From positions 1-64,000 of the IMG/VR virus record IMGVR_UViG_3300028801_000007: a stretch of 64,000 nucleotides of DNA; one strand, given 5' to 3'. This DNA comes from a virus. How positions within the stretch are numbered: position 1 is the first letter of the stretch; every line of letters starts with the position of its first letter. Shown piece after piece: positions 24,100 to 33,413 of this stretch. The notes beneath the pieces are model-generated. The model was given only the letters and a program-made list of their open reading frames with translations, searched no databases and had not been told where the DNA came from. The translations under genes were made by a program, and so were the position numbers.

Positions 24100-26091
24100 T
24101 TAACCGGGCTGGACCGTCACGTTCACGGTGCCGCCGCCTTGCAGCGAGATCACGAACACGCGCACGATCGACAGGTATGTGACCTTGACGAGCGTCTGCA
24201 TCAAGCCGAGTGCGACCTGGCTGCTCGGGTTGTTCGCGGCGTTCGTCTGGACCGAGAACGGAACCTGCGTCGGCGCATTCACGTTGCCGATGTACCCTAG
24301 GTTCAGCCAGAGGTTCATGAGGAACCCGGTGATGGCGTCATTCACATCGCCGCGCAAGTCGGTCGTCTGCGGATTACCCACCACCCAGCCGAAGTTCGAC
24401 GCGAGTGTCAGCGCTAGGAAGTTCGTCATCGACGTGTAGGCTTCCGAATTCGTCGCCGCGTACGTCGAGCAGTTCATATCCGTCTGGAAGGCGAAGTAGT
24501 TGCCGCCCGGTGCCGGGTTCGCCAGATAGTCGAGGCGCCCTTGAACGGCGGCCAGCGCTTCGGAGTCGGCATATAGCAGGTTCTGGACGGAACGTTGCGT
24601 GCCGATGATGCCGTTGACGGGTTTATTGAGCGTCGACTGGTTCGGTGCGAGGTTCGCGCGCATCGCCGCCCAGAAGGTTGCCGGTCCAAGCAGGCGCTGC
24701 ACGTTGTTGACGGTGTCCTGCCAGTACACCCAATCGCCGACCAGATCCTTGAAGCTGTAGTTGTCGACGCCTGCTGATGCGAGCAGTGAAGCGGTGCTAG
24801 CCACTGACGAGCCGACCGCGGCTTGACCCGCGCCGAAGATGCCGTAGGTGATGCCGAACTGCGCCATCGTGCTCCACTGCGACGGCGTCGAGTGGTCGAT
24901 CAGGTTCATCGTCAGCACGTTCGCGTTTTGCAGCGCGTACATGCCGGTCGGCGGCGTTGCGTTGGTGCCAACCAGCGTTGCGTCGACCACGCCTGCCGCG
25001 CCATCGGTGCCGCCTGAGAAGGCGTAGGTCGCGAGCGCCGGGGCTGCCGCGGACGTGCCGACGGTCGCCACCACGATTTGCGACGGACCACGAACGCCAG
25101 ATTGACCGTTGTTGATGGCACTGACGAGATTCGTCCAGCAGCCCACGCCGAGAGCGATCGTGCCCGGAGTGCCTGCGCCGCCACCTGTGAGCGTCGCGGT
25201 GGCCGTGGTGTAGCCAGAGCCCGGCTGCACCACGAGCGGCGTGCCGAGGCCCCACACGAGGTTGATGATGGCGCCAACACCGACACCGGACGTCTGGATT
25301 TGGGTGTTGCCGGCCACGGGCGCTGTACCGCCGCCGAGTGAGCCGGCATTCGTGACCGTCAGAGCGGTGATGATGCCGGAGGCTGCCGTGACCGTCAGCA
25401 CGACGCCATTGGCCAGCGTGATCGTGTCAGCGGTCACATAGCCGCTGCCGCCCGATCCACCGCCGCCCGTGATATTCGCGGACAGGACTTTCAAGGTAGC
25501 CTGAACGATCGCCTGAACGCCGCCCGCGGTTTGCGGTGCGCTCGTCGCGACAGCCGGAACCGAGGTGTAGCCTGTGCCCGGAACGACGGTGCCGAGGATC
25601 ACGCCCACGCCAAGGTTGTCGTAAATCTCCGACAGGAAACCGGGCAATGCAACCGTGCATTTGAACGTCGCCGGCTTCGTTCCGTTGGCGAGCGTCGCGG
25701 TGAGCGTGTTACCGACCACGCCGGTATAGAAGCCCGTAAGCGTCGCGCCGGTCGCGGCTGAGCCATCTTTCAGCGCGGATGTCGCTGCGGTGTCTGTTCC
25801 GTCAGTCACGCGCACAGCCGTGTTGTTCGTCTGGCCGAGCATGAAGTTGATCGCCATCGCGGTCGCGAGGTCGTACTTGCGGGCGTTCACGGGACCGAGC
25901 ATGAGACCGGCGATCTGCGGCGAACCCACGCCATAGGCGCTATTGACCGGACCCCACGAAGCGACACCGACCTCGCCGAGGCCATTGCTGGCGACACCTT
26001 GAACGACGGCAGGCGGTGCGACCACCTGGACATATGCGCCCGGCGGCAATTGGCCGGCGAGATTCAAACTGCCTGATTGGTAAATCGGCAT
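24100..26091 (-). CDS. Tail sheath protein with inserted repeat domain
   Basis: At 663 residues it is longer than usual sheaths (about 480-500). The N-terminal part (PGAYVQV, VGVASWGPVN) and C-terminal part (residues 330-663: NYSFKDLVGDWVYWQDTVNN, GNYFAFQTDMNCSTY, NPSSQVALGLMQTLVKVTYL) are typical of sheaths. Residues about 165-310 are a Gly/Thr-rich insert with three PGTGYT/GSGYVT/PGSGYT repeats, probably exposed on the outer surface. It contracts to drive the tube through the envelope. Confidence 0.9.
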   Translation of the reverse strand: MPIYQSGSLNLAGQLPPGAYVQVVAPPAVVQGVASNGLGEVGVASWGPVNSAYGVGSPQIAGLMLGPVNARKYDLATAMAINFMLGQTNNTAVRVTDGTDTAATSALKDGSAATGATLTGFYTGVVGNTLTATLANGTKPATFKCTVALPGFLSEIYDNLGVGVILGTVVPGTGYTSVPAVATSAPQTAGGVQAIVQATLKVLSANITGGGGSGGSGYVTADTITLANGVVLTVTAASGIITALTVTNAGSLGGGTAPVAGNTQIQTSGVGVGAIINLVWGLGTPLVVQPGSGYTTATATLTGGGAGTPGTIALGVGCWTNLVSAINNGQSGVRGPSQIVVATVGTSAAAPALATYAFSGGTDGAAGVVDATLVGTNATPPTGMYALQNANVLTMNLIDHSTPSQWSTMAQFGITYGIFGAGQAAVGSSVASTASLLASAGVDNYSFKDLVGDWVYWQDTVNNVQRLLGPATFWAAMRANLAPNQSTLNKPVNGIIGTQRSVQNLLYADSEALAAVQGRLDYLANPAPGGNYFAFQTDMNCSTYAATNSEAYTSMTNFLALTLASNFGWVVGNPQTTDLRGDVNDAITGFLMNLWLNLGYIGNVNAPTQVPFSVQTNAANNPSSQVALGLMQTLVKVTYLSIVRVFVISLQGGGTVNVTVQPG

Positions 26092-26111
26092 TGCGTAACT
26101 CCAAACGAAAA

Positions 26112-26129
26112 AGCCACCCGAAGGTGGCT
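26112..26129 (-). terminator. Rho-independent terminator
   Basis: AGCCACC-ttcg-GGTGGCT with TTTTTC on the minus strand, placed between the 58-residue gene and the sheath gene. Confidence 0.8.
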
Positions 26130-26152
26130 AGGCAAACTGGAATAAGGGGGAA

Positions 26153-26329
26153 TTACTGCGGAGCTACGCGATGCACGTGATGTTTGTTTTCGCCATCCAT
26201 GACAGCTTGAATCTCGCCAGCATCCGAAATCGGATCGCCGCGGCGATACTCGCCAAACGGATGCACCACGACGAGCATGAAATCGGGCTTTGCCACTTTC
26301 GGGGCCGTCACAACAGTTTCTTCAGCCAT
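26153..26329 (-). CDS. Small protein upstream of sheath (58 aa)
   Basis: The frame reads MAEETVVTAPKVAKPDFMLV and ends HHVHRVAPQ. It is similar in size and start to the 65-residue gene at 28643-28840 (MAESKK...), and both look like small virion or completion proteins. A conserved FGEYRRGDPIS motif is typical of small phage proteins next to sheath genes. Start chosen for the spacing to the upstream stop. Confidence 0.65.
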   Translation of the reverse strand: MAEETVVTAPKVAKPDFMLVVVHPFGEYRRGDPISDAGEIQAVMDGENKHHVHRVAPQ

Positions 26330-26337
26330 GTCGGCTC

Positions 26338-27180
26338 CTAATAGGTTCGCGAGGCGAGCGGATCGCCCTGCATGTCTTCAAAAATGAGTTCTGCAGCAAC
26401 CACGGTGGCAATCTGCTGCGTCACGGTGGTGGCGTATTCGACGAGGTAGAACAGATCGCGCCGATACGTTTTGGCCTTCTCCAGCACGTCTGACAGCAGG
26501 CTTCCGGCCGGCTTGATGTTCGAACCGTAGCCATCTGGCATCGTGAGATTCGATATCTGCGCGAAAGCGGTCTTGATCGCGGCCGATACTGCGGTGCGCG
26601 TGGTCGGGTCCGGCGCCCAGACGGTGATCTGGATACGCTGGTCTTGCCGCTCCCATTCGGTGGAGATCTGGCCTGACGTGCCCACGCGTGCGGCTGTTAC
26701 GCGGACACCGGCAGGCAGCGTGATCACTGTGCCAGAATTGACCGTGCCGGGATACTTCGCGGCGATCAGTGCGCTGAGGCCGGTCGCGATCGAGGTCAGC
26801 GTGTCGCTCGCCTGCACCGGGTAGATGAAAGCCTGCCCCGCGATCAGCGCGGCGACGTTATGCAGCGTGAAGGGTGAAGGCATTGCGCCGCCGACCGTGA
26901 GCGTCGAGCCGGCGGACACGAGGGTTATCGTTGCTGCTGCAACCGACATCACGCTTTGCTTGGGTCGATACCGCGTCGTATTGCGCTCCTGCCCGGCCGG
27001 GAAAATACTCACGTTGACCGTGCCCGCCTGCAGATCCTGGTCGAGCGAGGATGCCGTCGGCCAGCCGGGATAGACCTTGACCATCGAGCCGCACACGGAC
27101 GGCTGGCTCGTGCCATTGGGATAGACGAAGGCGCTGCATTGCGCGGTGAGAACATTGAGGACGTCGGAAATATCGCTCAT
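26338..27180 (-). CDS. Tail completion/connector protein (280 aa)
   Basis: It lies between the gene at 27177 and the sheath, and starts MSDISDVLNVLTAQCSAFVY. The section TLHNVAALIAGQAFIYPVQA and the end FEDMQGDPLASRTY are strand-rich. Order suggests a neck or tail terminator role. I recognise no diagnostic motif. Confidence 0.6.
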   Translation of the reverse strand: MSDISDVLNVLTAQCSAFVYPNGTSQPSVCGSMVKVYPGWPTASSLDQDLQAGTVNVSIFPAGQERNTTRYRPKQSVMSVAAATITLVSAGSTLTVGGAMPSPFTLHNVAALIAGQAFIYPVQASDTLTSIATGLSALIAAKYPGTVNSGTVITLPAGVRVTAARVGTSGQISTEWERQDQRIQITVWAPDPTTRTAVSAAIKTAFAQISNLTMPDGYGSNIKPAGSLLSDVLEKAKTYRRDLFYLVEYATTVTQQIATVVAAELIFEDMQGDPLASRTY

Positions 27181-27818
27181 GTCTCGGCCTGCATCGCGGT
27201 GATTCTCCACCCGAGGTCAGTTTTTTCCGCGCTGCTGATGATGAACCGCCGATCGATATCGTCGGTGATGATGTCAGCGCTGCGCAACGTGACACCGGGG
27301 AACGCCGGCAACAGGATCGCCCACCATGGCAGCCGAACGTCGCCGGGCAGCACCGCGCCATCCTTCTCGCCCTTCGCACCCTGCAGAACAGAAGCCGGCC
27401 ACGCCGTCATCAACTCGGTCTGGTTTTCGTCGACCGTGCCACCGTAAGGATTGGCGCCCGGCAACGTCTGCTGCTGCGGCCGATAGATATTCAGCGTGTT
27501 CGTGCACTGCACCGCCAGGATCGGCAGCAGGGGCTGCATTGCTGCGATGAAAAACATCTGATCTGCGCTTTGCAGATAGTCGCCGACAGCCGTCTGCGTG
27601 CCGTCCACCAGCGCATACCACAGCGGCTTGGCGTACGGATTGGGCTTGCTGTACTTCATGTCCTGCGCGTTGAAGCTGGCAAGGAGCGTGGCTATCGGGC
27701 CGGATGCGAACGGGTTTATCGGCGTGGTCGGGCGGAACTGGTTGAACGCGGTGCCGATGTATTGGGCCGATTTAGCGTAGCCGTAATAGATTTTCGACTG
27801 CAGGAACTCGCCATTCAT
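27177..27818 (-). CDS. Head-tail joining protein candidate (213 aa)
   Basis: The start MNGEFLQSKIYYGYAKSAQY has a plausible position after the hydrolase-like gene. The middle (ALVDGTQTAVGDYLQSADQM, FIAAMQPLLPILAVQC) resembles neck proteins of myophages that contact the neck collar. It overlaps the next gene by ATGA. Evidence is mainly position. Confidence 0.55.
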   Translation of the reverse strand: MNGEFLQSKIYYGYAKSAQYIGTAFNQFRPTTPINPFASGPIATLLASFNAQDMKYSKPNPYAKPLWYALVDGTQTAVGDYLQSADQMFFIAAMQPLLPILAVQCTNTLNIYRPQQQTLPGANPYGGTVDENQTELMTAWPASVLQGAKGEKDGAVLPGDVRLPWWAILLPAFPGVTLRSADIITDDIDRRFIISSAEKTDLGWRITAMQAET

Positions 27819-27819
27819 A

Positions 27820-28248
27820 TCACAGCTCCATAGCGTCGATGCCCATGCCACACGACGAACACAAATCGCAAGCCACCTGACAAGCAGCGTAAGCATCGAG
27901 GCCGAGGTGCATCGCAGTCATTGCATAGTCTTGCCCACTGCCGATCGCTACATGCTTCCCAGCGAACAGAATGCCTTGGTCGCTGTTCGCATACACAAAC
28001 GGAATACCATCTGGGCGCACGACAAGCATCCGCGCAAATTCGTCGCCAATAACTGCAGGAAGATCACCCGGCACGAAGCCATTTGCAGCCCATGCGTACA
28101 TAACGAGCGCACGATTCGTGTCGCCTGCGGTGCCGATGAGGGTCCCGTCAGGGAGCGCTCCGATTTTCTTCATGGCGAACTTGCCGCCATTCATTTCGCA
28201 TTGCCGATCGGCAGCCAAGGTCTTTCCGTCAAAACAGATGACCGTCAT
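27820..28248 (-). CDS. Proteasome/HslV-like Ntn hydrolase
   Basis: The 142-residue protein starts MTVICFDGKTLAADRQC, so Thr2 would be N-terminal after Met removal, as in proteasome beta-subunits. TLIGTAGDTNRALVMY and GSGQDYAMTAMHLGLDAY are the second strand pair and the helix of this fold. It is placed in the head-tail module and coupled (ATGA) to the connector gene. It may be a maturation protease or a structural relic; a head role is inferred only. Confidence 0.75.
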   Translation of the reverse strand: MTVICFDGKTLAADRQCEMNGGKFAMKKIGALPDGTLIGTAGDTNRALVMYAWAANGFVPGDLPAVIGDEFARMLVVRPDGIPFVYANSDQGILFAGKHVAIGSGQDYAMTAMHLGLDAYAACQVACDLCSSCGMGIDAMEL

Positions 28249-28643
28249 CAAACCACCAATGAATTTGAAGGACCGCCGAAGTTCGGGCCGGGAGGAACGC
28301 CGAGGAAGTTGCACAGCCGGCGGCGCCATGAGTCGAATAGGCGATCACGGTCTTCTTGCTCGCGGGGGTTGTGAGTCCATACCGCAGCGACGGATGTATC
28401 GAGGTTCGCGCTTGTCCCTGGGATCGCAGACTCCAGCGTGTACAGGTTCGTTAGATACGTATTCGCGACTACGGCGCCCTCATTGGCGCTCATGTGCTGC
28501 AGACGATATTCAAGCGCGAGGTATTGACGCATGATCCACGGAAACGGGAACACGACATTTCCGTCTCCCATCGCCGGGTAGCCGCAAAAGCGCCGGACAT
28601 CGGTCAACTGCGCGTCAGTGAAAACGTACGGAACGAACGCCAT
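28248..28643 (-). CDS. Head-tail connector protein (131 aa)
   Basis: It begins MAFVPYVFTDAQLTDVRRFC and is mostly helical with FPFPWIMRQYLALEYRLQHM; NLDTSVAAVWTHNPREQEDR lies near the middle. Size and order (after capsid and the 65-residue gene) suit an adaptor of gp6/gp15 type. Motif evidence is moderate. Confidence 0.65.
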   Translation of the reverse strand: MAFVPYVFTDAQLTDVRRFCGYPAMGDGNVVFPFPWIMRQYLALEYRLQHMSANEGAVVANTYLTNLYTLESAIPGTSANLDTSVAAVWTHNPREQEDRDRLFDSWRRRLCNFLGVPPGPNFGGPSNSLVV

Positions 28644-28840
28644 TACTGATGCTCAATAATTGCACCGGATTGCGCCAGAGCGAAGACGATTGCGGCATCT
28701 TTGACCGGGTCAAACTCGGTTCCGGCGGCATAGAACGCGTGTGAGCGGCCATGCTTGGTGATACCGTGGTTCTTCACCAACACGACGACATTGCGGAATT
28801 CTGGCTGCTCGGCTGGCGCTGCTTTCTTTGACTCGGCCAT
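28643..28840 (-). CDS. Small head protein candidate (65 aa)
   Basis: The protein reads MAESKKAAPAEQPEFRNVVV and ends QSGAIIEHQ. It has a C-terminal alpha/beta half resembling the N-terminal domain of head completion or gpFI-like proteins. It follows the inserted HNH gene after a terminator, and overlaps the connector gene start by one base. Confidence 0.6.
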   Translation of the reverse strand: MAESKKAAPAEQPEFRNVVVLVKNHGITKHGRSHAFYAAGTEFDPVKDAAIVFALAQSGAIIEHQ

Positions 28841-28867
28841 TCGGGCCTCCTGAATTTGGGCAATAAA

Positions 28868-28890
28868 AAAGCCGCCTTAGTGGGCGGCTC
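28868..28890 (-). terminator. Rho-independent terminator after the HNH gene
   Basis: GCCGCC pairs with GGCGGC over a short loop, with a six-T run on the minus strand. Confidence 0.8.
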
Positions 28891-28910
28891 TCAAAATATT
28901 CGGTTACGGC

Positions 28911-29669
28911 TTAAGCTGCCTTCGGCAACGCGAACGGAATCATCGCCAATCGATGAATCTCTGCCGCCCTGTCGGGTGAGAATTCTTCTGCAGTCTTGTG
29001 CTTCTTTTTCAGATTGCACTTCAAGCATGCTGGCGCAATGTTTCCAGCCTTGTTTCTGCCGCCTCGCGCAAATGGCGTGATGTGCTCAATGGTCATTCGG
29101 CCGGGCTCACCGCAGTAGCAGCACTTGTGACCGAAGACATGGAGAATAGCTTCCCATGCGTCGTGGCCTAGCTTGTGGCCATCATCGTCATAGATCGCGC
29201 GATCTTTTGTGAACGCGTGGTAAAGGCGCGAGTGATCCATGCAGCGTTCTCGGCGCCCGGGCTTTGTCCAGTAATGCTTCTGCTGATGCGCCTTATGTTT
29301 TTCCGGGTTCGCCTGACGCCAACTTTTCCAATATGCATTGGCGTGCTCCCGGTTGGCTTCCGCCCATTTCCGCATGCGCCGGGCGGCTATCGATGGGTCC
29401 GCAGCGTGGCGCTCCTTGGAGCGGACGGCATGTTTGGCTTTTGCTTCGGGCTTTAGACCCTGCTTGCGATCCTGCGCGGCTTTCTTTTCTGGATTAGCCT
29501 TTTGCCACGCAATGACTTTTTCTTTCGTGCACGGAATGCAATACCCAGCCCACACAGGTTTTCCAGCGCGATTCTTGGTCTTGTAGAAATTCCCCGCGGC
29601 AATCTTGGTTTGTTCGCAACGCGGGCACCGTTTTTCTTCGGCACACGGTTCAAGTGTGATGGTTTTCAT
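28911..29669 (-). CDS. HNH homing endonuclease, full length
   Basis: I chose ATG 29669 (AAGGAA 4 bases upstream), giving 252 residues. It carries an N-terminal four-Cys motif (RCPRCEQTK, YCIPCTK), several repeated W-x-x-A-N-P-E/R-x helix units, and the HNH core CCYCGEPGRMTIEHITPFA followed by NIAPACLKCNLKK. This is the same architecture as the split gene at 16113-16843. It is inserted right behind the major capsid gene with its own terminator. Confidence 0.9.
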   Translation of the reverse strand: MKTITLEPCAEEKRCPRCEQTKIAAGNFYKTKNRAGKPVWAGYCIPCTKEKVIAWQKANPEKKAAQDRKQGLKPEAKAKHAVRSKERHAADPSIAARRMRKWAEANREHANAYWKSWRQANPEKHKAHQQKHYWTKPGRRERCMDHSRLYHAFTKDRAIYDDDGHKLGHDAWEAILHVFGHKCCYCGEPGRMTIEHITPFARGGRNKAGNIAPACLKCNLKKKHKTAEEFSPDRAAEIHRLAMIPFALPKAA

Positions 29670-29775
29670 GCTTTCCTTGACTAGAGGAGACCGTTGAAGT
29701 GCTTGGAAACTGGCGGTCAAACCAGCTTGTCGGGTGCCCCCTATCCAAGCCCTTTAATTGTAACCCTAAATCAGA

Positions 29776-31137
29776 TTACAAAGACTCTAAGAGTATGCCC
29801 CGTTTGAAAGCGGAACTGTTGGCCGTCGGCACGGTCGCTGCGGTGGTGGTGATATCGCTGGGCACAACAAAGCCGCCGATGTACGACCACGTCTGCGTCA
29901 CCACCTGCTTGAGCGCATCCAGCGGTTCGCGCGTCACGTGCGCGATGCCTTCCACGATGGTGATCAGTTCGTCTTTGTCCACCGTCGCCAGCGCTTCGGC
30001 GTATGCCGTGTTGGTGAACTCGCCCTCGACCAGCGCGCCTTGACCGCACAGCAACGCGCGGCGAACCGTACCCACACCAGACAAAGTCTGAACCGGGTTT
30101 AGATTCGTTTCCTGCAAGCGCACGCCGAGCATTTCGGCGATGATGCCGCGCCGATACTCTTCAGTCGTCACCTGACCGCGGAAGAATTGCTGGAACGCCG
30201 GGTCGCTATACAATCCGGTCGCCTGAATCGGATCGATGTACAGGTTGTACATGCCCGAGCTGTTGCCCACCGGAACGCCGTTGGCCGACATCGTGGCCTT
30301 CGCGTTCAGGATCATGTTCATCGTCAACTTGCCGTTGTTGATGTCGCTGGACGACGAGATGGCGGCCGTGGTTGCAGCCATCACATTGCCACTCGACGTG
30401 CTGGGACGCAGTACGTACGGCGCGACCGCAGACACGACCGGCTGAGCCAGCGTACCGTCTGCCACCGTGACGTTCGTCGAGAACGTCAGCGTGCCCGACA
30501 CACCGCCAGGCGATGTCGACACGTTCGAGCCGTCAGCAGATGAACCGGTCAGCGAGTAAATGTCGCTGCCCACCGTCACGTTTACCGGGAACGAGCTCGA
30601 CACCGGCACCACCTGGCCGAGCGTGTTGAACGTGTTCTGGAAACCGCGGATGTCATCGACCGAGATCGTCGGCCCCGTCGAGCCCAGCGTCACACGAACG
30701 CGCGTGTTGCCGCCGAGATACGTGTTGAACAGCGTTTGCTGCGCGAGCGTATCGACCGAGCGGAATGCTTGTTCGCCAAGCGTGTACGCGTTGCGCAGAT
30801 ACAGATCGGCAATCGCAACCTTTTGGGTCACGATGTTGATCTGCATGTTCGCTGCGTACTGCGCGATCGCCAGCACATACTGCTCGACCGAGTAGTTCTG
30901 CGGGGTCAGTCCACTGGTGATGTCGCTATTGGCAGCGGGCGACATCGGCGTGGTGTTCGCCGGCAGCAAGCCCGTGCGGGTCTTGGTGATGGTTTCACCG
31001 ATGTTGGCCGTGAACGGCTCGCGATCGGCGATGTCACGGAAGCCGAGTTTGGCTTTGAGCGGCAGGTTGAACTGATGTTCAAGCAGGCCCGTTTGGATCA
31101 CGCTTTGCAGCGCGGCCGGGAGGTTATTGATAGACAT
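29776..31137 (-). CDS. Major capsid protein
   Basis: This 453-residue protein follows a scaffold-like gene and is the expected size. NLPLKAKLGFRDIADREPFT is near the start, and RGIIAEMLGVRLQETNLNPV near the end is a conserved capsid segment. Its central part (SGTLTFSTNVTVADGTLAQP) is strand-rich and may be an insertion domain. It would form the shell hexamers and pentamers. A ribosome site of type AGGA precedes the ATG. Confidence 0.85.
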   Translation of the reverse strand: MSINNLPAALQSVIQTGLLEHQFNLPLKAKLGFRDIADREPFTANIGETITKTRTGLLPANTTPMSPAANSDITSGLTPQNYSVEQYVLAIAQYAANMQINIVTQKVAIADLYLRNAYTLGEQAFRSVDTLAQQTLFNTYLGGNTRVRVTLGSTGPTISVDDIRGFQNTFNTLGQVVPVSSSFPVNVTVGSDIYSLTGSSADGSNVSTSPGGVSGTLTFSTNVTVADGTLAQPVVSAVAPYVLRPSTSSGNVMAATTAAISSSSDINNGKLTMNMILNAKATMSANGVPVGNSSGMYNLYIDPIQATGLYSDPAFQQFFRGQVTTEEYRRGIIAEMLGVRLQETNLNPVQTLSGVGTVRRALLCGQGALVEGEFTNTAYAEALATVDKDELITIVEGIAHVTREPLDALKQVVTQTWSYIGGFVVPSDITTTAATVPTANSSAFKRGILLESL

Positions 31138-31226
31138 AGCGTGAGTCCTGTTAAAACGAGGAATGAAGGGGGGAATCGATTGCTTTCCCCTCGTCGTCAG
31201 GACTCACGGGGTAGTGCGGGTACGGC

Positions 31227-31844
31227 TTAATGCGTTTTGATCTTCACGCCGAGTTCGCGCGCTTTTGCCTGAAGTTCGGCATCCGTTGCGGTCTTGGCGT
31301 CGAATGGCTTCGGCTTTTCCTTGGGAGGGACCGGATCGATGCTGCTGCTGCTCGATGCTTCCTTGAAGAGATACGGCTTGGCTTCTTTCAGTGCCTTGAG
31401 CATGTCTTCGGCACCCACCACTTCGCCCTTCTCGTCAAGCTTCACGGTCGACAGATCGGCCAGTTTCAGCCCGTCCAGATCAACCATGCCAGCCTTGATG
31501 GCTTCGGCCTTGAGTTCGGCCCGAATGATGCGTTGCTCGGCGGCCGTGTGCGTTTCCTTGACCTTGGCATCTGCATCCGTTGCGGCTTTCGTCGCACGGG
31601 CTTCGGCTTCGGTCTGCGCGAGCGTCGCTTTGTCGACGGCTTCCTGAGCCTTCTTCTCGGCTTCGTTGGCGCGCGTGCGGTATGTGGCGTTTTCTTGCCG
31701 CAATTCCTGCACGTATTCGCGGGAGAACGTTTCCTTGCCTTGAACCGGAACCACAGGCGCTGTCGGCGCCACGTGCGTGGCATCGTCGCCTTCTGGCGAC
31801 ATCAAGCGGTTCTGCATCATCATTTGGCGCAACAGGGTAGGCAT
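31227..31844 (-). CDS. Scaffolding protein
   Basis: The 205-residue protein has a long charged coiled coil (residues about 40-110, RANEAEKKAQEAVDKATLAQ), low complexity linkers (EASSSSSIDPVPPKEKPKP) and no hydrophobic core. It lies between portal and capsid genes, as scaffolds do. A protease domain is not seen. Confidence 0.8.
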   Translation of the reverse strand: MPTLLRQMMMQNRLMSPEGDDATHVAPTAPVVPVQGKETFSREYVQELRQENATYRTRANEAEKKAQEAVDKATLAQTEAEARATKAATDADAKVKETHTAAEQRIIRAELKAEAIKAGMVDLDGLKLADLSTVKLDEKGEVVGAEDMLKALKEAKPYLFKEASSSSSIDPVPPKEKPKPFDAKTATDAELQAKARELGVKIKTH

Positions 31845-31925
31845 CTAGCCCTCACAAATAGAAATAGCCGCATCGAGCGGCTGTAGTTGATATCCGGCAT
31901 CGAGCCGGGGTAATGCGGGAATTAT

Positions 31926-33386
31926 TTACTCGGCGATCTTCGCCTGGACCTGCGCGGCTGCATTCCGCTCGGCCATGTCCGCATCTGCAAGCAGCTTCTC
32001 AGCGGCGGGGTTCTCAATGTCGTATTTCGCAGCCAGAACCTTGATCGCCGTTTCGCGGCTCAACAGGCCGGCATTGCAGAGTTGATGAAGCGTATTCGCC
32101 TCCATCTGCATGTCCGACATCGTTGGCGGGAACCACTCGGGCCAGCGCAATGAAATGCCCTGTTTGTGATCGATCTTGCCGACCTTCTCGCCATCCTTGA
32201 ACACGAGCGCGAAAGCCTGAGACGCTTTGGCGATCATGCAAATGAGTTCGAGCAGCGCGCCCTCGCCGTAGCTGATGCGCAACCGGTCAGCGAGATTGAT
32301 CAGCGCTCCCTGCATGATCTCCATCGCGCGGCCGGACTGAGCCGTGGCCATCTTTTCGGGGCTCGTCTGATTGCCGTGCATCGTTTCTAGCGCTATCTCG
32401 CGCAGATGCTTGACGTATTCGAGGACGGCAGCAGCGCCTGTGCCGTTGATCTCCAGCAGCTTGGCATCGCCTTGCTCGCTGACGATCAGCGCATTGGCAG
32501 CACCCTTCACGGTCGCGCCTTTGTTGCCAAACAAAGGCTCTTTGATGAGCAGCGTCGGGTCGGACGTGTACTTCAGTCCTCGCCCAGCTTGCGACAGCTG
32601 ATAGTCGATCTCGATCTGCGTCTCGATCGCTTCGTTCGGGAACGTCGGAAGTCCATCGATGGCGTCGCCGCCTGGCAGATTCTTGATCCATACGACCGGC
32701 ACGAAGCCTAAGTCATGCTTGACCGTGCGCTTCTTGTCAGGCTTGGGAACAACCGGCTTCAGTTTGGCCTCAGCCACCTTCCATGGCGTGAACCATGTTT
32801 CAGCAGCCTGATCCCACACGCGCTGGAACCAGAAATCGGCCTTCAGATCATCGTCGGCAATCGTGTAACCGGTCGCTCGGAGGCTTGCGCCTGAGACCTT
32901 GTACAGTTCCGTGACGGCTTGCAGCGTGTCAGGTGCCTTCGGGTTCCATGTCGGCGTGAGATACGATGTATCCATCACCTCGAAGAACACGCGCTTGCTC
33001 AGTACCTTGAACAGGATGGCCGCGCTGCCCACGCTTCCGTGCGTGGCTGCATCAATCATCACCTGATTCAACGCAGACTCTTTGATCAGCTTCTGAAGCG
33101 CTTTCTTCTGACCCTCGTCCTTGAGCTCAACCGAAGGGAAATGCGCTTCGGAGAACAGCAGCGAGACCGAATCGTCAACTACCGTGCGGCACAGATTCGA
33201 GCGGACGCTCGGCCGGCGCTCACGTAGAGGGATGTATTCCTCGGCGTCGTTCTTCTCTTTGCCGAATGCGTGCTGGAGTTCGTCGTACAGCGTGCCTGCC
33301 AGGACGCGCTGAAGGACCTGGATTCGGAATGCGCGCTCCGGGAAATCCTTGTCCTGATTGAACGTTTTTTGGAGGGTCTTGAACAT
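31926..33386 (-). CDS. Portal protein
   Basis: The 486-residue protein follows the large terminase. PLRERRPSVRSNLCRTVVDD, LKHDLG-type strand (VKHDLGFVPVVWIKNLPGGD), QIEIDYQLSQAGRGLKYTSD and MHGNQTSPEKMATAQSGRAM are typical of the SPP1/phage portal families. It forms the dodecameric DNA channel. Confidence 0.88.
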   Translation of the reverse strand: MFKTLQKTFNQDKDFPERAFRIQVLQRVLAGTLYDELQHAFGKEKNDAEEYIPLRERRPSVRSNLCRTVVDDSVSLLFSEAHFPSVELKDEGQKKALQKLIKESALNQVMIDAATHGSVGSAAILFKVLSKRVFFEVMDTSYLTPTWNPKAPDTLQAVTELYKVSGASLRATGYTIADDDLKADFWFQRVWDQAAETWFTPWKVAEAKLKPVVPKPDKKRTVKHDLGFVPVVWIKNLPGGDAIDGLPTFPNEAIETQIEIDYQLSQAGRGLKYTSDPTLLIKEPLFGNKGATVKGAANALIVSEQGDAKLLEINGTGAAAVLEYVKHLREIALETMHGNQTSPEKMATAQSGRAMEIMQGALINLADRLRISYGEGALLELICMIAKASQAFALVFKDGEKVGKIDHKQGISLRWPEWFPPTMSDMQMEANTLHQLCNAGLLSRETAIKVLAAKYDIENPAAEKLLADADMAERNAAAQVQAKIAE

Positions 33387-33413
33387 TGGCGTGTCGGAAG
33401 CCGCGCACGGCCG

